Assembly (NCBI RefSeq): GCF_029544075.1
Contig: NZ_JAJQJH010000004.1
Location: 62,001-126,000 of the forward strand
Direction: 5' to 3'
Origin: Chromohalobacter canadensis
GTDB lineage: Bacteria > Pseudomonadota > Gammaproteobacteria > Pseudomonadales > Halomonadaceae
DNA: 64,000 nt
Both the position numbers and the translations under genes were made by a program. This document shows, one piece after another, positions 36,147 through 47,085 of this stretch. Within the stretch, counting starts at the first letter, position 1. Every line of letters starts with the position of its first letter. The notes under the pieces are model-generated. The model was not told the DNA's origin, made no database searches, and saw nothing but the letters and a program-made list of their open reading frames with translations.

Positions 36147-38369
36147 TTGTCGAGCACCGACCATACGCCGCGCCTACTCAGGGTCGCCCTGCCCACGCCC
36201 TTGCGACGCCTCTTCGACTATCGCCCCTGCCGAGAGGTTCCCGCTTGTGGCTGGCGCCCTGGGCTTCGCGTCAAGGTGCCGTTCGGACGTCGCCAGCTCA
36301 TCGGCGTGGTGGTCGAGTGCCCCGAACGCAGCGACGTACCGGACGCACAACTCAAGTCCGTACTGGCGTGTCTCGACGATGCCCCCTTGCCCGACGACTG
36401 GTGGTGGTTGTGTCGCTTCACCGCGCGCTACTATCAACACCCGCTGGGCGACACCATCGCCCAGGCACTGCCTGTCGCCTTGCGCCAGGGGCGGCCATTG
36501 CAGGCGCGCCATCAGGAGCGCTGGATCGCGCGCGACGGCGATACCGGCCCGCTCGAGCGCGCACCTCGCCAAGCCGAACTGCTGGCGATGCTGCACCAGC
36601 ACCCACGTGGTTTGATGACGCGCGCGATTACCGCGCAAGGCTTCACCCGCGCGCAGCTCGAAGGCCTGCAGGCCAAGCATCTCGTCGAGTGCCACGAAGA
36701 ACGCCTGACGGCCACCGAGGAAGAATCCGGCTCGCGGCTCGCCGAACCCTCACTGCCGCTAACCCGCGAACAGGCAGGCGTCCTCGCCGAGATTCACGAA
36801 GGCCTCGAGCGCTACCACCCGTGCCTGCTGCATGGCGTTACCGGCAGCGGCAAGACCGAAGTCTATCTACAACTCATCGAGGCGGTGCTTGCGCGAGGCC
36901 GTCAGGCGTTGGTGCTGGTACCGGAGATCGGCTTGACACCGCAAACGCTGACCCGCTTCCGCCAACGCTTCCGGGTCCCGGTGGTCGCCCTGCATTCGGG
37001 ACTCACCGATCTCGAACGCCTGGATGCCTGGGATGCCGCGCGTACCGGCCGAGCCCCGATCGTCATCGGTACGCGTTCGGCGGTCTTTACCCCCCTGTCC
37101 GCTGCCGGGGTAATCGTCATCGACGAGGAACACGACGGCTCCTTCAAGCAACAGGAAGGCCTCCGCTACCACGCCCGTGACCTGGCCATCGCGCGCGCGC
37201 ATCGCGAGAACATCCCCATCGTACTGGGCAGCGCCACACCGGCGCTGGAGACGCTCGCTCAGGCACGCAGCGGCCGCTACCGCCATCTGCGTCTAACGCA
37301 ACGCGCCAACCGGCACGCCCCGGCACGCCTGGAGCTGATCGACCTACGCGGACGCCACCGCCAGGGCGGTTTGATCGCCCCCGCCATCGAAGCAATTCGG
37401 CAGACCCTGAACGCGGGCAATCAGGTACTGGTCTTCATCAACCGGCGCGGTTTCGCTCCCACCCTGGCGTGCCATGCGTGCGGCTGGCTGGTCGAGTGCC
37501 CGCATTGCGATGCCCGCATGACGTTGCATCGCCAACCTCAGGAACTGGTCTGCCATCATTGCGACTTTCACCGTCCGCTGCCCGATGCCTGTCCGGAATG
37601 CGACAGTGGCGACCTGCGCCCACTGGGCAGCGGCACCGAACGCACCGAGGAAACGCTGGCCGCACTATTCCCCGAGACGCCCGTGCATCGTATCGACCGC
37701 GACAGCACCCGGCGCAAGCAAGCTTTCGAGGATATCCTGCGCGAGATTCGACGCGGCGAACCCAGCTTGCTGGTCGGCACCCAGATGCTCGCCAAGGGCC
37801 ATCACTTGCCACATGTCACGCTGGTGGTCGTCGTCAACGCCGACGCCGGTCTCTACGCCAGCGACTTCCGCGCCCTCGAGCACAGTGCCCAACTGCTGGT
37901 GCAAGTCGCCGGTCGCGCCGGCCGTGCCGAGCATCCCGGACGCGTGCTGGTCCAAACCCTACACCCCGACGACCCCAATCTGCGCCTGCTCGCCGACAGC
38001 GGCTATGAAGCGCTCGCCAGCCAACTGCTGGAAGAACGGCGCCTGGCCGGCCTACCACCCTATCGTCATCTGGCGCTGGCCCGTTTCGAAGCCGCACGCG
38101 AGGGACACGTCACCGAATTCGCCACCGCCGCCGCCGAGGCGTTGCGCGAATGGCTCAATACGCAGGACACCTCGGTCACCTGCCTGGGGCCGGTGCCGGC
38201 GCCCATGGAGCGGCGCCAGAATCGCTATCACATGCAGCTGATGCTCTCCGACACGCGCCGCAGCGCCCTGCACCGTGCGTGCGCCTGGCTCGTGCAGTGG
38301 CTGGACAATCACCCCGATAGTCGGCGCGTACGCGCCTCGCTGGATGTCGACCCACAAACGCTGAGTTGA
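36147..38369 (+). CDS. priA: Primosomal replication restart helicase PriA
   Basis: A 740-residue 3'-5' helicase that reloads the replisome at stalled forks. An N-terminal DNA-binding domain is followed by a helicase with Walker A GVTGSGKTEVY, the DEEH box in VIVIDEEHDGSFKQQ, and helicase motifs GTRSAVF and GRAGRA. The zinc-binding insert has eight Cys: CHACGWLVECPHC and CHHC...CPEC. I use the TTG at 36147 (reads MSSTDHTPRLLRVALP) because GGAGG lies just before it and homology begins there; an in-frame ATG at 36120 lacks a ribosome site. Divergent from rpmE. Confidence 0.94.
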   Translation: MSSTDHTPRLLRVALPTPLRRLFDYRPCREVPACGWRPGLRVKVPFGRRQLIGVVVECPERSDVPDAQLKSVLACLDDAPLPDDWWWLCRFTARYYQHPLGDTIAQALPVALRQGRPLQARHQERWIARDGDTGPLERAPRQAELLAMLHQHPRGLMTRAITAQGFTRAQLEGLQAKHLVECHEERLTATEEESGSRLAEPSLPLTREQAGVLAEIHEGLERYHPCLLHGVTGSGKTEVYLQLIEAVLARGRQALVLVPEIGLTPQTLTRFRQRFRVPVVALHSGLTDLERLDAWDAARTGRAPIVIGTRSAVFTPLSAAGVIVIDEEHDGSFKQQEGLRYHARDLAIARAHRENIPIVLGSATPALETLAQARSGRYRHLRLTQRANRHAPARLELIDLRGRHRQGGLIAPAIEAIRQTLNAGNQVLVFINRRGFAPTLACHACGWLVECPHCDARMTLHRQPQELVCHHCDFHRPLPDACPECDSGDLRPLGSGTERTEETLAALFPETPVHRIDRDSTRRKQAFEDILREIRRGEPSLLVGTQMLAKGHHLPHVTLVVVVNADAGLYASDFRALEHSAQLLVQVAGRAGRAEHPGRVLVQTLHPDDPNLRLLADSGYEALASQLLEERRLAGLPPYRHLALARFEAAREGHVTEFATAAAEALREWLNTQDTSVTCLGPVPAPMERRQNRYHMQLMLSDTRRSALHRACAWLVQWLDNHPDSRRVRASLDVDPQTLS

Positions 38370-38536
38370 CAGGGAGCCACCGCTCATATCAGCCACCACG
38401 AACGGCAACGAAAGACACATCGCGTCGCTGGGTTTAAAGGCGTCGGCCAATCGCCGATAATAGGCGACCTAACGCTCTTAGCGCAGCCTGGCGCTCGCCG
38501 GCCTGTCGCGCGCCAGACACAGGACATCGGAATTCC

Positions 38537-40222
38537 ATGAAAGACACCATCATCGAACTGCTCGACGCGGCCGGTACGCAGCTCAAGCAGCAAGGCATTC
38601 TTCCCCAAGACACTCCGCTTGCCATCAAGGTCGAACCGACCAAGGACAAGGCCCATGGCGACTACGCGAGCAACCTCGCGCTGACCCTGGCCAAGCCGGC
38701 CGGACGCAAGCCACGCGAGCTGGCCGAGGCACTGGTCGCGGCGCTGCCGGAAAACGGCGCCATACGCCAGGTCGACATCGCCGGCCCCGGCTTCATCAAC
38801 TTCTTCGCCGCCACCGACGCCGTCGCCCAGGTCGTGCCCAGCATTCTGGATGCCGGCGATACCTACGGGCGCAGCCTGAGCGGCCAGGGCCAGCAGGTGC
38901 AGGTAGAGTTCGTCTCCGCCAACCCCACCGGGCCGCTACACGTCGGCCATGGGCGTGGCGCCGCCATCGGCGACTGCCTGTGCCGGCTGCTGGAAGCCAC
39001 TGGCTTCGATGTCACCCGCGAGTTCTACTACAACGACGCCGGTGCCCAGATCCAGAACCTCGCGCTGTCGGTCCAGGCTCGCGTTCAGGGCCTCACGCCG
39101 GAGGCCGCCGAGTGGCCCGAAAACGGCTATCGCGGCGCCTACATTGCCGATGTCGCCAAGGCGTATCTGGCCGGTGAGACGATTACCGCCGATGATCGAG
39201 AAGTCACCGGCAAAAGCGATGCCAAGGATCTCGATGCCATCCAGGACTTCGCCGTCGCCTACCTGCGTCGCGAGCAGGATCTCGACCTCAAGGCGTTCGG
39301 TGTCGCATTCGATGTCTACTTCCTGGAGTCCTCGCTGTACAACGACGGCAAGGTCGACGCCACGGTGAAAGCACTCGTCGACGGCGGTCATACTTATGAA
39401 GAGGACGGCGCCACCTGGCTACGCACCACCGATTTCGGTGACGACAAGGACCGGGTGATGCGCAAGAAAGATGGCGGCTATACCTATTTCCTGCCGGACG
39501 TCGCCTACCACCTCGACAAGTGGCAGCGCGGCTTCACCACCGTGATCAACGAGCAAGGCGCCGATCACCACTCCACGGTCACCCGGGTGCGGGCCGGCCT
39601 ACAGGCGCTGGAAACCGGCATCCCGCAAGGCTGGCCGGACTACGTGCTGCATCAGATGGTGCTGGTCACCCGTTCCGGGGTCGAGGTCAAGCTCTCCAAG
39701 CGTGCCGGCAGCTACGTGACCCTGCGCGATCTCATCGATGAAGTGGGCCGCGACGCCACCCGTTTCTTCCTCGCCGCACGGCGTGCCGATTCGCAGTTGA
39801 CGTTCGATATCGACCTCGCCCGCTCGCAGTCCAACGACAACCCGGTCTACTACATCCAGTATGCCCATGCACGCGTGTGCAGCATGATGCGCCGCGCCGA
39901 ATCCGACGCCAAGGCGTTCGATCATGCGCTGGGTATGCAGCACCTGAGTCGGCTCGACACCGAGCAGGAAAAGGATCTGATGAATCGCCTGGCACGCTAC
40001 CCGGAGGTCGTCGAACGGGCTGCCCAGACCCGCGAGCCACAGCAGGTCGCCCAGTACCTGATGGACCTGGCCTCCGATTTCCACACCTGCTACAACGCGG
40101 TCAAAGTCATGGTCGACGACGATGAATTGCGCAATGCCCGGCTGGCACTGGGCTTGGCCACGCGCCAGGTGCTGCGCAACGGCCTCGACCTGATGGGCGT
40201 CAGCGCACCCGAGGAGATGTAA
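38537..40222 (+). CDS. argS: Arginyl-tRNA synthetase
   Basis: A 561-residue class I synthetase. The N-terminal Add1 domain occupies about 1-110. The HIGH-type motif is HVGHGRG in [18 protein letters not shown], and the Asp/Tyr-rich catalytic core and a KMSKR-like segment ([12 protein letters not shown]) follow. The C-terminal anticodon-binding DALR domain covers about 440-561. Two bp separate its stop from the downstream SPOR-domain gene, so they are probably one operon, an order conserved in Pseudomonas. Confidence 0.97.
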   Translation: MKDTIIELLDAAGTQLKQQGILPQDTPLAIKVEPTKDKAHGDYASNLALTLAKPAGRKPRELAEALVAALPENGAIRQVDIAGPGFINFFAATDAVAQVVPSILDAGDTYGRSLSGQGQQVQVEFVSANPTGPLHVGHGRGAAIGDCLCRLLEATGFDVTREFYYNDAGAQIQNLALSVQARVQGLTPEAAEWPENGYRGAYIADVAKAYLAGETITADDREVTGKSDAKDLDAIQDFAVAYLRREQDLDLKAFGVAFDVYFLESSLYNDGKVDATVKALVDGGHTYEEDGATWLRTTDFGDDKDRVMRKKDGGYTYFLPDVAYHLDKWQRGFTTVINEQGADHHSTVTRVRAGLQALETGIPQGWPDYVLHQMVLVTRSGVEVKLSKRAGSYVTLRDLIDEVGRDATRFFLAARRADSQLTFDIDLARSQSNDNPVYYIQYAHARVCSMMRRAESDAKAFDHALGMQHLSRLDTEQEKDLMNRLARYPEVVERAAQTREPQQVAQYLMDLASDFHTCYNAVKVMVDDDELRNARLALGLATRQVLRNGLDLMGVSAPEEM

Positions 40223-40224
40223 GC

Positions 40225-40923
40225 ATGGCTCGTCGCCCTGCCCAGCAAGGAAAAGGCAACTCCCGCGCCGCGTCACGCGGCGCCACCAGCCGCAAGCGCC
40301 AGACCAAGTCTTCGCGCGCAGGCCTTCCGGGGTGGCTATGGGGCGTGGCCGGCTTGATCGCTGGCTTCGTGCTCGCCCAATACCTCCAGCAGTCGGCCCC
40401 GTCGCCGGTTGCTACGGTAATGCCCAAGCCCTCCAACAGTGCCTCGTCCGGCAGCGATTCGACGGGCAGCACAGGCGATGGCGCCTCACCGAGCGGCACC
40501 TCCAACGAGGATACCTCCGAGTCGCGCATGCCGACCTTCGAGTTCTATACCTTGTTACCGGAATCGGAGGTCATCGCGCCCAAGGTGGATAACACCTCGG
40601 CGGTGCCCAGTAGCAGCGGTGAGAGTTCGGCGGACACGAGCGACGACCGTGCCGACGAGGTGGTGGCCGATCCTTCCGCCGATGGACTCAAGTACATGCT
40701 GCAGGCGGCCTCGTTTCGCAAGGTTGCCGATGCCGAGCGTCTCGCAAGCCGGCTGCAGGACTTCGGCCTGCTCGCCAACATCACCGAAGTGCAGACCTCC
40801 AACGACGAAACCTGGCACCGCGTGCAGGTCGGCCCCTACGAGGACACTCGCGAGCTATCGCGCGCCCAGGACCTGATGGTGACGCAAGGCATCGAGCCAC
40901 TGCTGATCAAACTCCAGAACTGA
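40225..40923 (+). CDS. SPOR-domain cell-division protein (FtsN-like)
   Basis: A 232-residue bitopic membrane protein with a basic cytoplasmic N terminus (rich in Arg/Lys/Gln), one transmembrane helix (about 35-55), a long Ser/Thr/Asp-rich periplasmic linker (about 60-150) and a C-terminal SPOR domain (YMLQAASFRKVADAERLASRL to EPLLIKLQ), which binds denuded peptidoglycan at the septum. This architecture and the argS-hslVU position match FtsN-type proteins, but the short essential FtsN helices cannot be verified by eye, so no symbol is assigned. Confidence 0.88.
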   Translation: MARRPAQQGKGNSRAASRGATSRKRQTKSSRAGLPGWLWGVAGLIAGFVLAQYLQQSAPSPVATVMPKPSNSASSGSDSTGSTGDGASPSGTSNEDTSESRMPTFEFYTLLPESEVIAPKVDNTSAVPSSSGESSADTSDDRADEVVADPSADGLKYMLQAASFRKVADAERLASRLQDFGLLANITEVQTSNDETWHRVQVGPYEDTRELSRAQDLMVTQGIEPLLIKLQN

Positions 40924-40938
40924 AGGGCGTCCGGGCGG

Positions 40939-40967
40939 CTTGATTTCCCCGCCGGCCGCCCGCATTA
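40939..40967 (+). promoter_or_regulatory. Candidate heat-shock (sigma-32) promoter of hslVU
   Basis: CTTGAT, a 14-bp spacer, then CCCGCATTA resembles the sigma-32 consensus CTTGAA-N13/17-CCCCATNTA. It lies about 110 bp upstream of hslV, a classic heat-shock operon. One mismatch in the -35 and one in the -10; prediction only. Confidence 0.4.
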
Positions 40968-41079
40968 CCGTGAGCATCATGGCATTCGTCGCCACCGTTT
41001 TTGTTTTATCGCCTGGGGCCACGGGTGCCTCGGCAATCAAGTCATCGGGTGCCCGACACCCCACAAGGAGTTCCCATCC

Positions 41080-41598
41080 ATGACCACGATCGTATCCGTA
41101 CGTCGCGGCGAACATGTCGCCCTCGCCGGCGACGGTCAGGTTTCGCTCGGCAACACGGTGATGAAGGGCAACGCCAGCAAGGTACGCCGCATTCACCATG
41201 GCAAGGTGCTGGCCGGTTTCGCCGGCGGCACGGCCGACGCCTTCACCCTGTTCGAGCGCTTCGAGGCCCAGTTGGACAAGTACCAAGGGCATCTGGTCAA
41301 AGCCGCCGTCGAGCTTTCCAAGGAATGGCGCACCGACCGCGCCCTGCGGCGCCTGGAAGCGATGCTGGCCGTGGCCGACAAGAACGCCTCGCTGATCCTC
41401 ACCGGTAACGGCGATGTCGTCGAGCCCGAACGCGGCATCATCGCCATCGGCTCCGGCGGCCACTACGCCCAAGCCTCCGCACGCGCACTACTCGAGAACA
41501 CCGAGCTCGACGCGCGTGCCATCACCGAGAAGTCGCTCGAAATCGCTGGCGATATCTGCGTTTTCACCAATCAAAACATCACCCTCGAGGAGCTGTGA
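41080..41598 (+). CDS. hslV: ATP-dependent protease, proteolytic subunit HslV
   Basis: A 172-residue N-terminal-nucleophile peptidase. After removal of Met1 the catalytic Thr is exposed (MTTIVSVRR). Family landmarks: [49 protein letters not shown] and [14 protein letters not shown]. It forms a double hexamer capped by HslU. It is 38 bp upstream of hslU. Confidence 0.98.
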   Translation: MTTIVSVRRGEHVALAGDGQVSLGNTVMKGNASKVRRIHHGKVLAGFAGGTADAFTLFERFEAQLDKYQGHLVKAAVELSKEWRTDRALRRLEAMLAVADKNASLILTGNGDVVEPERGIIAIGSGGHYAQASARALLENTELDARAITEKSLEIAGDICVFTNQNITLEEL

Positions 41599-41636
41599 GC
41601 CACGCTCACCGCTCCCGGGCAGCATAGGGCTCCGTC

Positions 41637-42962
41637 ATGACACAGATGACTCCCCGCGAGATCGTCCACGCACTGGATCAGTACATCATCGGCCAGCAGG
41701 AAGCCAAGCGCTCGGTGGCCATCGCCCTGCGCAACCGCTGGCGTCGCATGCAGCTCGACGATAGCCTGCGCGGCGAGGTGGTGCCCAAGAACATCCTGAT
41801 GATTGGCCCTACCGGGGTCGGCAAGACCGAAATCGCCCGTCGCCTGGCCAAGCTGGCCGGGGCGCCGTTCATCAAGATCGAGGCGACCAAGTTTACCGAG
41901 GTGGGCTATGTCGGCCGCGATGTAGAGTCGATCGTCCGCGATCTGGTCGAAATGGCCATGAAGATGGTCCGCGAGCAGGCCAAGGAAGAAGTCGCTCACA
42001 AGGCCGAGGACGCCACCGAGGAACGCATTCTCGACGCGCTTCTACCCCGGCCGCGCGGCAGCGAGTACGACCATGCCCGCGACGACTCCTCGACGCGCCA
42101 GACCTTCCGCAAGAAGCTGCGCGAAGGCCAGCTCGACGACAAGGAGATCGACATCGAGGTCACGCCTCAGGGTGGCAACTTCGATATCTCCGCGCCGCCG
42201 GGCATGGAAGAAATGACTAGCCAGCTGCAAAGCATGTTCTCCAACATGGGCAAGCAGAAGTCTGAGTCGCGCCGCGTGACCGTCGAAGAAGCCCGGCGCC
42301 TGCTGCACGACGAAGAAGCCGCCAAGCTCGTCAACGAAGAGCAGATCAAGAACCGCGCTATCGAAGCAGTAGAGCAGAACGGCATCGTCTTCCTCGACGA
42401 GATCGACAAGGTCGCCAAGCGCGGTGACTCGGGCAGCGGCGGCGATGTCTCCCGCGAAGGCGTGCAGCGCGACTTGCTGCCGCTGATCGAGGGGTCGACG
42501 GTGTCCACCAAGCACGGCATGGTCAACACTGACCATATCCTGTTCATCGCTTCGGGGGCGTTCCACCTCTCCAAGCCATCGGACCTGATCCCTGAATTGC
42601 AGGGGCGTCTGCCGATCCGCGTCGAGCTGCAAGCGCTGACGCCGGATGACTTCAAGCGCATCCTCACCGAGCCGTCCGCAGCACTGACCCGGCAATACCA
42701 GGCGCTGCTGGCCACCGATGGTCTGGAAGTGAACTTCACCGATGAAGGCATCACACGCATCGCCGAGATCGCCTGGCAGGTCAACGAAGGCACCGAAAAC
42801 ATCGGCGCCCGGCGCCTGCACACGGTGATGGAGCGCCTGCTCGAGGAGCCGTCCTTCCAGGGAGGCGACATGGCAAGCCCGCTGACCATCGATGCCGCCT
42901 ATGTCGACGAGCAACTCGGCGAACTGGCCACCGACGAAGATCTGTCCCGCTACATTCTCTAA
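41637..42962 (+). CDS. hslU: ATP-dependent protease, ATPase subunit HslU
   Basis: A 441-residue AAA+ unfoldase. The N-terminal region [16 protein letters not shown] is diagnostic. Walker A GPTGVGKT is at 57-64, the pore motif is in GYVGRDVES, the intermediate domain runs from about 110 to 240 ([16 protein letters not shown]...), and Walker B is [10 protein letters not shown]. Sensor/C-terminal motifs [15 protein letters not shown] and a terminal LSRYIL tail dock into HslV. Its stop is followed after 31 bp by the tandem GCTCGAA array. Confidence 0.98.
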   Translation: MTQMTPREIVHALDQYIIGQQEAKRSVAIALRNRWRRMQLDDSLRGEVVPKNILMIGPTGVGKTEIARRLAKLAGAPFIKIEATKFTEVGYVGRDVESIVRDLVEMAMKMVREQAKEEVAHKAEDATEERILDALLPRPRGSEYDHARDDSSTRQTFRKKLREGQLDDKEIDIEVTPQGGNFDISAPPGMEEMTSQLQSMFSNMGKQKSESRRVTVEEARRLLHDEEAAKLVNEEQIKNRAIEAVEQNGIVFLDEIDKVAKRGDSGSGGDVSREGVQRDLLPLIEGSTVSTKHGMVNTDHILFIASGAFHLSKPSDLIPELQGRLPIRVELQALTPDDFKRILTEPSAALTRQYQALLATDGLEVNFTDEGITRIAEIAWQVNEGTENIGARRLHTVMERLLEEPSFQGGDMASPLTIDAAYVDEQLGELATDEDLSRYIL

Positions 42963-42993
42963 GACGTGTGCTTCGGGCTTCGGGCCACAAGCC

Positions 42994-43034
42994 GCTCGAA
43001 GCTCGAAGCTCGAAGCTCGAAGCTCGAAGCTCGA
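42994..43034. repeat. Tandem heptamer array (GCTCGAA, about 6 units), after hslU
   Basis: Five perfect GCTCGAA units in tandem followed by a partial unit (GCTCGA). The same heptamer forms a 7-unit array immediately after the ppk1 stop codon (50913-50961). Related degenerate sequence (GCTCGAAGCTCAAA on the minus strand) is at about 17384-17397. Confidence 0.9.
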
Positions 43035-43132
43035 CAATCAGCATGCTGCTCTCCACGCTTGAGTTAAGCGTTTTCTTCATGCATCAGTCGCAAAGCTGCA
43101 CCATGCCAGCTTGAAGCTCACCGGAGGTGCCC

Positions 43133-43516
43133 ATGTCCGCTCCCGTTCCCACGCGTATCCATTACCATCAGCAAGCCCGCGAGCTCGAACTCGGCTATGC
43201 CGATGGTACGTCCTACCGTTTGCCGACGGAGCTGTTGCGCGTATTTTCGCCCTCCGCCGAGGTTCGCGGCCACGGCCCGGACACCGCTGTCCTGCAGGTT
43301 GGCAAGAAGGATGTCGGCCTCAAGAACATCACCCAGGCCGGACGTTATGCCCTCAAGCTGCACTTCGATGACGGCCACGACAGCGGCCTGTACAGCTGGG
43401 ACTACCTCCATGAAATGGCCCTCCATCAAGAGCAATGGTGGGCCGATTACCTGCGCCGCCTCGAGGAGGCCGGTGCCTCTCGCGAGCCTTCCACCATCAC
43501 CATCAAGGAGTTATAA
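43133..43516 (+). CDS. DUF971 (gamma-butyrobetaine hydroxylase N-terminal-like) protein
   Basis: A 127-residue cytoplasmic protein with a single GBBH-like_N/DUF971 domain: [27 protein letters not shown] at the N terminus and [26 protein letters not shown] in the middle, the latter typical of the fold. In other proteins the domain occurs in iron-sulfur-related and hydroxylase contexts; the role of the stand-alone form is not known. GGAGG precedes the ATG at 43133; a GTG two codons upstream is unlikely. It lies between hslU and ubiE, as in many gammaproteobacteria. Confidence 0.85.
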   Translation: MSAPVPTRIHYHQQARELELGYADGTSYRLPTELLRVFSPSAEVRGHGPDTAVLQVGKKDVGLKNITQAGRYALKLHFDDGHDSGLYSWDYLHEMALHQEQWWADYLRRLEEAGASREPSTITIKEL

Positions 43517-43614
43517 GACGCCCCGGCGTGGCGACAAATGCCGGGGGCGACGTTACAATGCAGCCCCACTTCCACGCACCGCGCGGGCACCCCACGCCTG
43601 CCCAAGGAAAGGTC

Positions 43615-44361
43615 ATGGACAAGCGCACGACCCACTTCGGTTATCAGGAAGTTCCGGTCGAGGAGAAAGCCGACCGGGTGGCGCAAGTCTTCCATTCGGT
43701 CGCCGCCCGCTATGACGTCATGAACGATCTTATGTCGTTTGGCGTGCATCGCCTCTGGAAACGCCTGACGCTAGAGCGTGCCGGTGTGCGCCCCGGTCAT
43801 CACGTGCTCGACATCGCTGGCGGCACCGGCGACTTGGCCCTCAAGTTCTCGCGCCTGGTCGGTCCCCGCGGTCGCGTGGTCCTCGCCGACATCAACGCCT
43901 CGATGCTGCGTGTGGGCCGCGACAAGCTGCTCGACAACGGTGTCGGCGACAATGTCGAATACGTGCAGGCCAATGCCGAAGCGCTGCCCTTCGCCGACAA
44001 CAGCTTCGACTGCATCACCATCGCCTTCGGCCTGCGCAACGTCACCGACAAGGAGGCCGCGCTGCGCTCCATGGCGCGCGTACTCAAGCCCGGCGGCCGT
44101 CTGCTGGTACTGGAGTTTTCCAAGCCGGCGAGTGCCGCGCTGTCGCGCTTCTACGACGAATATTCCTTCCGCGTCTTGCCACGCATGGGCGAATGGGTCG
44201 CCCAGGACGGCGAGAGTTATCGCTACCTGGCCGAATCGATCCGCATGCATCCCGACCAGGAAACCCTCAAGGCGATGATGGAAGACGCCGGGCTCGAACG
44301 TGTCGAGTACACCAACATGACCGGGGGCGTCGTCGCCCTGCACCGTGGCATCAAACTATGA
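43615..44361 (+). CDS. ubiE: Ubiquinone/menaquinone biosynthesis C-methyltransferase
   Basis: A 248-residue SAM-dependent methyltransferase that methylates the quinone ring of demethylmenaquinone and 2-polyprenyl-6-methoxy-1,4-benzoquinol. The start [14 protein letters not shown] has AAGGA in place and agrees with the E. coli protein; a longer frame overlaps the DUF971 gene. SAM site: [16 protein letters not shown]. Family motifs are [39 protein letters not shown] and [11 protein letters not shown]. First gene of ubiE-ubiJ-ubiB. Confidence 0.97.
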   Translation: MDKRTTHFGYQEVPVEEKADRVAQVFHSVAARYDVMNDLMSFGVHRLWKRLTLERAGVRPGHHVLDIAGGTGDLALKFSRLVGPRGRVVLADINASMLRVGRDKLLDNGVGDNVEYVQANAEALPFADNSFDCITIAFGLRNVTDKEAALRSMARVLKPGGRLLVLEFSKPASAALSRFYDEYSFRVLPRMGEWVAQDGESYRYLAESIRMHPDQETLKAMMEDAGLERVEYTNMTGGVVALHRGIKL

Positions 44362-44368
44362 GGCCGTC

Positions 44369-45019
44369 ATGCCGGTGATGTTCACTACCCTGCTGGCCAG
44401 CGCTGAAACGCTGGTCAACGGGCTCCTTGCACACGACCCCGCCTCGCCCTCGCGATTGTCGCAGCTCGCCGGACAGCGCATATCGCTACGTCTGGAACGC
44501 CCGGCACTGGCGGCGTTGGTGCATTTCGACATCCACGGCATCACCCTGCTCGCCCAGCACGACCCCGACGAGGCCGATAGCGATGTGGTCGCCGAACTGG
44601 ACGCCGAGACCCTGGGCGCGCTGCTTGGTGGCGAGCGTGTCGAGGCGCTGATGTTCGCCGGACGGCTCTCGGTGCGCGGCCGCACCCATGTACTGGAACG
44701 CGCCAGTCAGTTGCTCAGCGATCTGGAGATCGACTGGGAAGCCGAACTGGCGCATTGGCTAGGCGACATGCCCGCGCATAGCCTGTCGCAAGGCTTGCGA
44801 CGTCTGAACCGCTTTGGCCTGCGCACGCGTGGCGAATTACAACGCGACGTGCATGAATATCTGACCGAGGAAGCACGACTGCTCCCCAGTCGCACGCAAT
44901 GGGACATCGCTCGCGAGCACCTGACGCAACTGGGCCTGGCCACCGACCGACTCGAGGCACGCCTGGACCGGCTGGTTCGCAAAATCGAACGTCGCCGACA
45001 GGAGGAGCACGCGTCGTGA
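44369..45019 (+). CDS. ubiJ: Ubiquinone biosynthesis accessory factor UbiJ
   Basis: A 216-residue protein with an N-terminal SCP2 lipid-binding domain (about 25-105) and a C-terminal helical region with a long predicted coiled coil ([22 protein letters not shown]). UbiJ is a non-catalytic member of the Ubi complex that binds ubiquinone intermediates. The ATG at 44369 has GAGG upstream and begins 7 bp after the ubiE stop; a GTG 8 codons earlier is less likely. The stop overlaps the ubiB GTG start. Confidence 0.88.
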   Translation: MPVMFTTLLASAETLVNGLLAHDPASPSRLSQLAGQRISLRLERPALAALVHFDIHGITLLAQHDPDEADSDVVAELDAETLGALLGGERVEALMFAGRLSVRGRTHVLERASQLLSDLEIDWEAELAHWLGDMPAHSLSQGLRRLNRFGLRTRGELQRDVHEYLTEEARLLPSRTQWDIAREHLTQLGLATDRLEARLDRLVRKIERRRQEEHAS

Positions 45020-46638
45020 GTTTGCGGCTGTTTCGTATCGCCTGGGTGATTGCGCGTTTCCGCCTCGACACCCTGATCCCCGCAGAGCGCCTCCCCGGCA
45101 TACTGCGCGTAGCGATGAAGCTCTCGCCTCTGCGCTTGCTACCCACCGGCCCACACACCCGAGGCAAGCGCCTACGCCTGGCGCTCGAAGCTCTAGGACC
45201 GATCTTCGTCAAGTTCGGGCAGATGCTCTCTACCCGCCGAGACCTTCTACCGCCGGATATCGCCGACGAACTAAAGCGTCTACAGGATCAGGTACCGCCG
45301 TTTCCCGGCGAGCAGGCCCGCGCGCTGGTCGAGGAAGAGCTCGGCATGGACATCGATGCCGCTTTCGCCGAATTTACACGCGAGCCACTCGCCTCGGCCT
45401 CCATCGCCCAGGTCCACGGCGCACGCTTGCACAGCGGCGAAGATGTGGTGGTCAAGATCATCCGTCCCAACATCGATGGCGTGATGCGCAAGGACATTGG
45501 CCTGCTGTATACCTTCGCGCACCTGCTCAAACGTGTCCCCGAAGCCAAGCGACTACGCCCCGTCGAGGTCGTGGCCGACTACGAATCCACGCTTTTCGAT
45601 GAGCTGGACCTGCACAAGGAAGCGGCCAACACCTCGCAGCTCAAGCGTAACTTCCGCGATTCGCCGCTCCTTTACGTGCCAGCGATTCACTGGTCGCTGA
45701 CACGCAAGCAGGTGATGGTCCAGGAACGTATCCATGGCATGCCAGTGGCCGACATGGATGCCTTGCAAGCAGCCGGCATCGACTTGCGCCGACTCGCCGA
45801 GCGCGGCGTGGAAATCTTCTTCACCCAGGTGTTTCGCGATAATTTCTTCCATGCCGACATGCACCCCGGCAATATCTTCGTGTCCGCTGACAACCCGCAC
45901 GATCCGCAGTATATCGCCATCGACTGCGGAATCGTCGGCAGCTTGACCCGCGAGGATCAGGATTACCTGGCCCGTAACCTCCTCGCCTTCTTCCGCCAGG
46001 ACTACTACGAAGTCGCCGTGCTGCATATCGAATCAGGCTGGGTCGGAGAGGATACCCGCGCCAATGAATTCGCCGCCGCCATTCGCGCGGTCTGCGAGCC
46101 GATCCTCGAGAAACCGCTCAAGGACATTTCCTTCGGCCAGGTGCTGCTGGGGCTGTTCCAGACCGCGCGACGCTTCAACATGGAAGTCCAGCCGCAACTG
46201 GTGCTATTGCAGAAAACACTGCTCAACATCGAAGGACTCGGCCGTCAGCTCTACCCGGACCTGGATTTGTGGAGCACCGCCAAGCCTTACCTAGAGCAGT
46301 GGATGAAGGAGCGCGCCGGGCCACGCGGCTTCTGGGACGCCCTGACCAAGCACGCCCCGGAACTCTCGCGGCAATTGCCCGAGCTGCCGGTGCTGGCGCA
46401 TCAGGCCCTCGCCCGCAGCGAAGACAGCCACCGCCAGCAGCGCCAACAAACCGAGGTGCTCAATGTCTTGCAGCAGCGCTTGCGCGGTGCCGGTACGCGT
46501 GCGCGGCGACTGCGTTTCGGTGCCTTGCTGATCACCGTGGCACTGGCCTGGCAACCCCTCTGGGAATGGGCGCACAGCCAGCCCTGGCCGGTGTTGGTCG
46601 CCGCCGCATTGGGACTGGCACTCATCGCCTGGCGTTGA
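45016..46638 (+). CDS. ubiB: Ubiquinone biosynthesis kinase-like ATPase UbiB
   Basis: A 540-residue membrane-associated member of the ABC1/ADCK atypical kinase family, needed for ubiquinone assembly. Start GTG (reads [11 protein letters not shown]) after AGGAGG, with GTGA overlap to ubiJ. Signatures: the KxGQ motif [14 protein letters not shown], AxAS/Ala-rich loop [32 protein letters not shown], and the catalytic [12 protein letters not shown] and AIDCGIVG. Two hydrophobic helices close the C terminus (about 500-540), anchoring it in the inner membrane. Confidence 0.96.
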   Translation: MSLRLFRIAWVIARFRLDTLIPAERLPGILRVAMKLSPLRLLPTGPHTRGKRLRLALEALGPIFVKFGQMLSTRRDLLPPDIADELKRLQDQVPPFPGEQARALVEEELGMDIDAAFAEFTREPLASASIAQVHGARLHSGEDVVVKIIRPNIDGVMRKDIGLLYTFAHLLKRVPEAKRLRPVEVVADYESTLFDELDLHKEAANTSQLKRNFRDSPLLYVPAIHWSLTRKQVMVQERIHGMPVADMDALQAAGIDLRRLAERGVEIFFTQVFRDNFFHADMHPGNIFVSADNPHDPQYIAIDCGIVGSLTREDQDYLARNLLAFFRQDYYEVAVLHIESGWVGEDTRANEFAAAIRAVCEPILEKPLKDISFGQVLLGLFQTARRFNMEVQPQLVLLQKTLLNIEGLGRQLYPDLDLWSTAKPYLEQWMKERAGPRGFWDALTKHAPELSRQLPELPVLAHQALARSEDSHRQQRQQTEVLNVLQQRLRGAGTRARRLRFGALLITVALAWQPLWEWAHSQPWPVLVAAALGLALIAWR

Positions 46639-46709
46639 CGTACCACCGTGTCACGCGCCATCTTGCTTACTATCCACCCATCGCCATACGATAACGAGAC
46701 CGTCACATC

Positions 46710-47048
46710 ATGAGTGATACGCTTGCCCAGCTCGCGGACGTCTTGGCCGCACGCCGTCACGCCGATCCCGAAAGTTCCTATGTCGCCAAGCTGCACGCCA
46801 AGGGACTCAACAAGATTTTGGAGAAAGTCGGCGAGGAAGCCACCGAGACTCTGCTGGCCGCCAAGGATGCCGAGCACGGCGACGACGCGACACGTCAAGC
46901 AGTAGTCGCCGAAACGGCCGACCTGTGGTTTCATAGCCTGGTGATGCTGTCGCATCTGGACATCGATCACCAAGCCGTGCTGGATGAGCTGGCCCGTCGC
47001 TTCGGCGTCTCCGGCCTGGACGAGAAGGCGGCACGACAATCACGCTAA
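46710..47048 (+). CDS. hisE: Phosphoribosyl-ATP pyrophosphatase
   Basis: A 112-residue enzyme for the second step of histidine biosynthesis. The all-alpha MazG/NTP-PPase-like fold is recognised by [31 protein letters not shown] and [19 protein letters not shown], with acidic metal-binding residues in the EExxE pattern. In Pseudomonas hisI lies just before hisE; here no hisI is between ubiB and hisE, so that gene must be elsewhere. Followed by tatA. Confidence 0.95.
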   Translation: MSDTLAQLADVLAARRHADPESSYVAKLHAKGLNKILEKVGEEATETLLAAKDAEHGDDATRQAVVAETADLWFHSLVMLSHLDIDHQAVLDELARRFGVSGLDEKAARQSR

Positions 47049-47085
47049 TCGGCTCGGCCGTACCCGAGCATGAAGGAGAGCTTCC

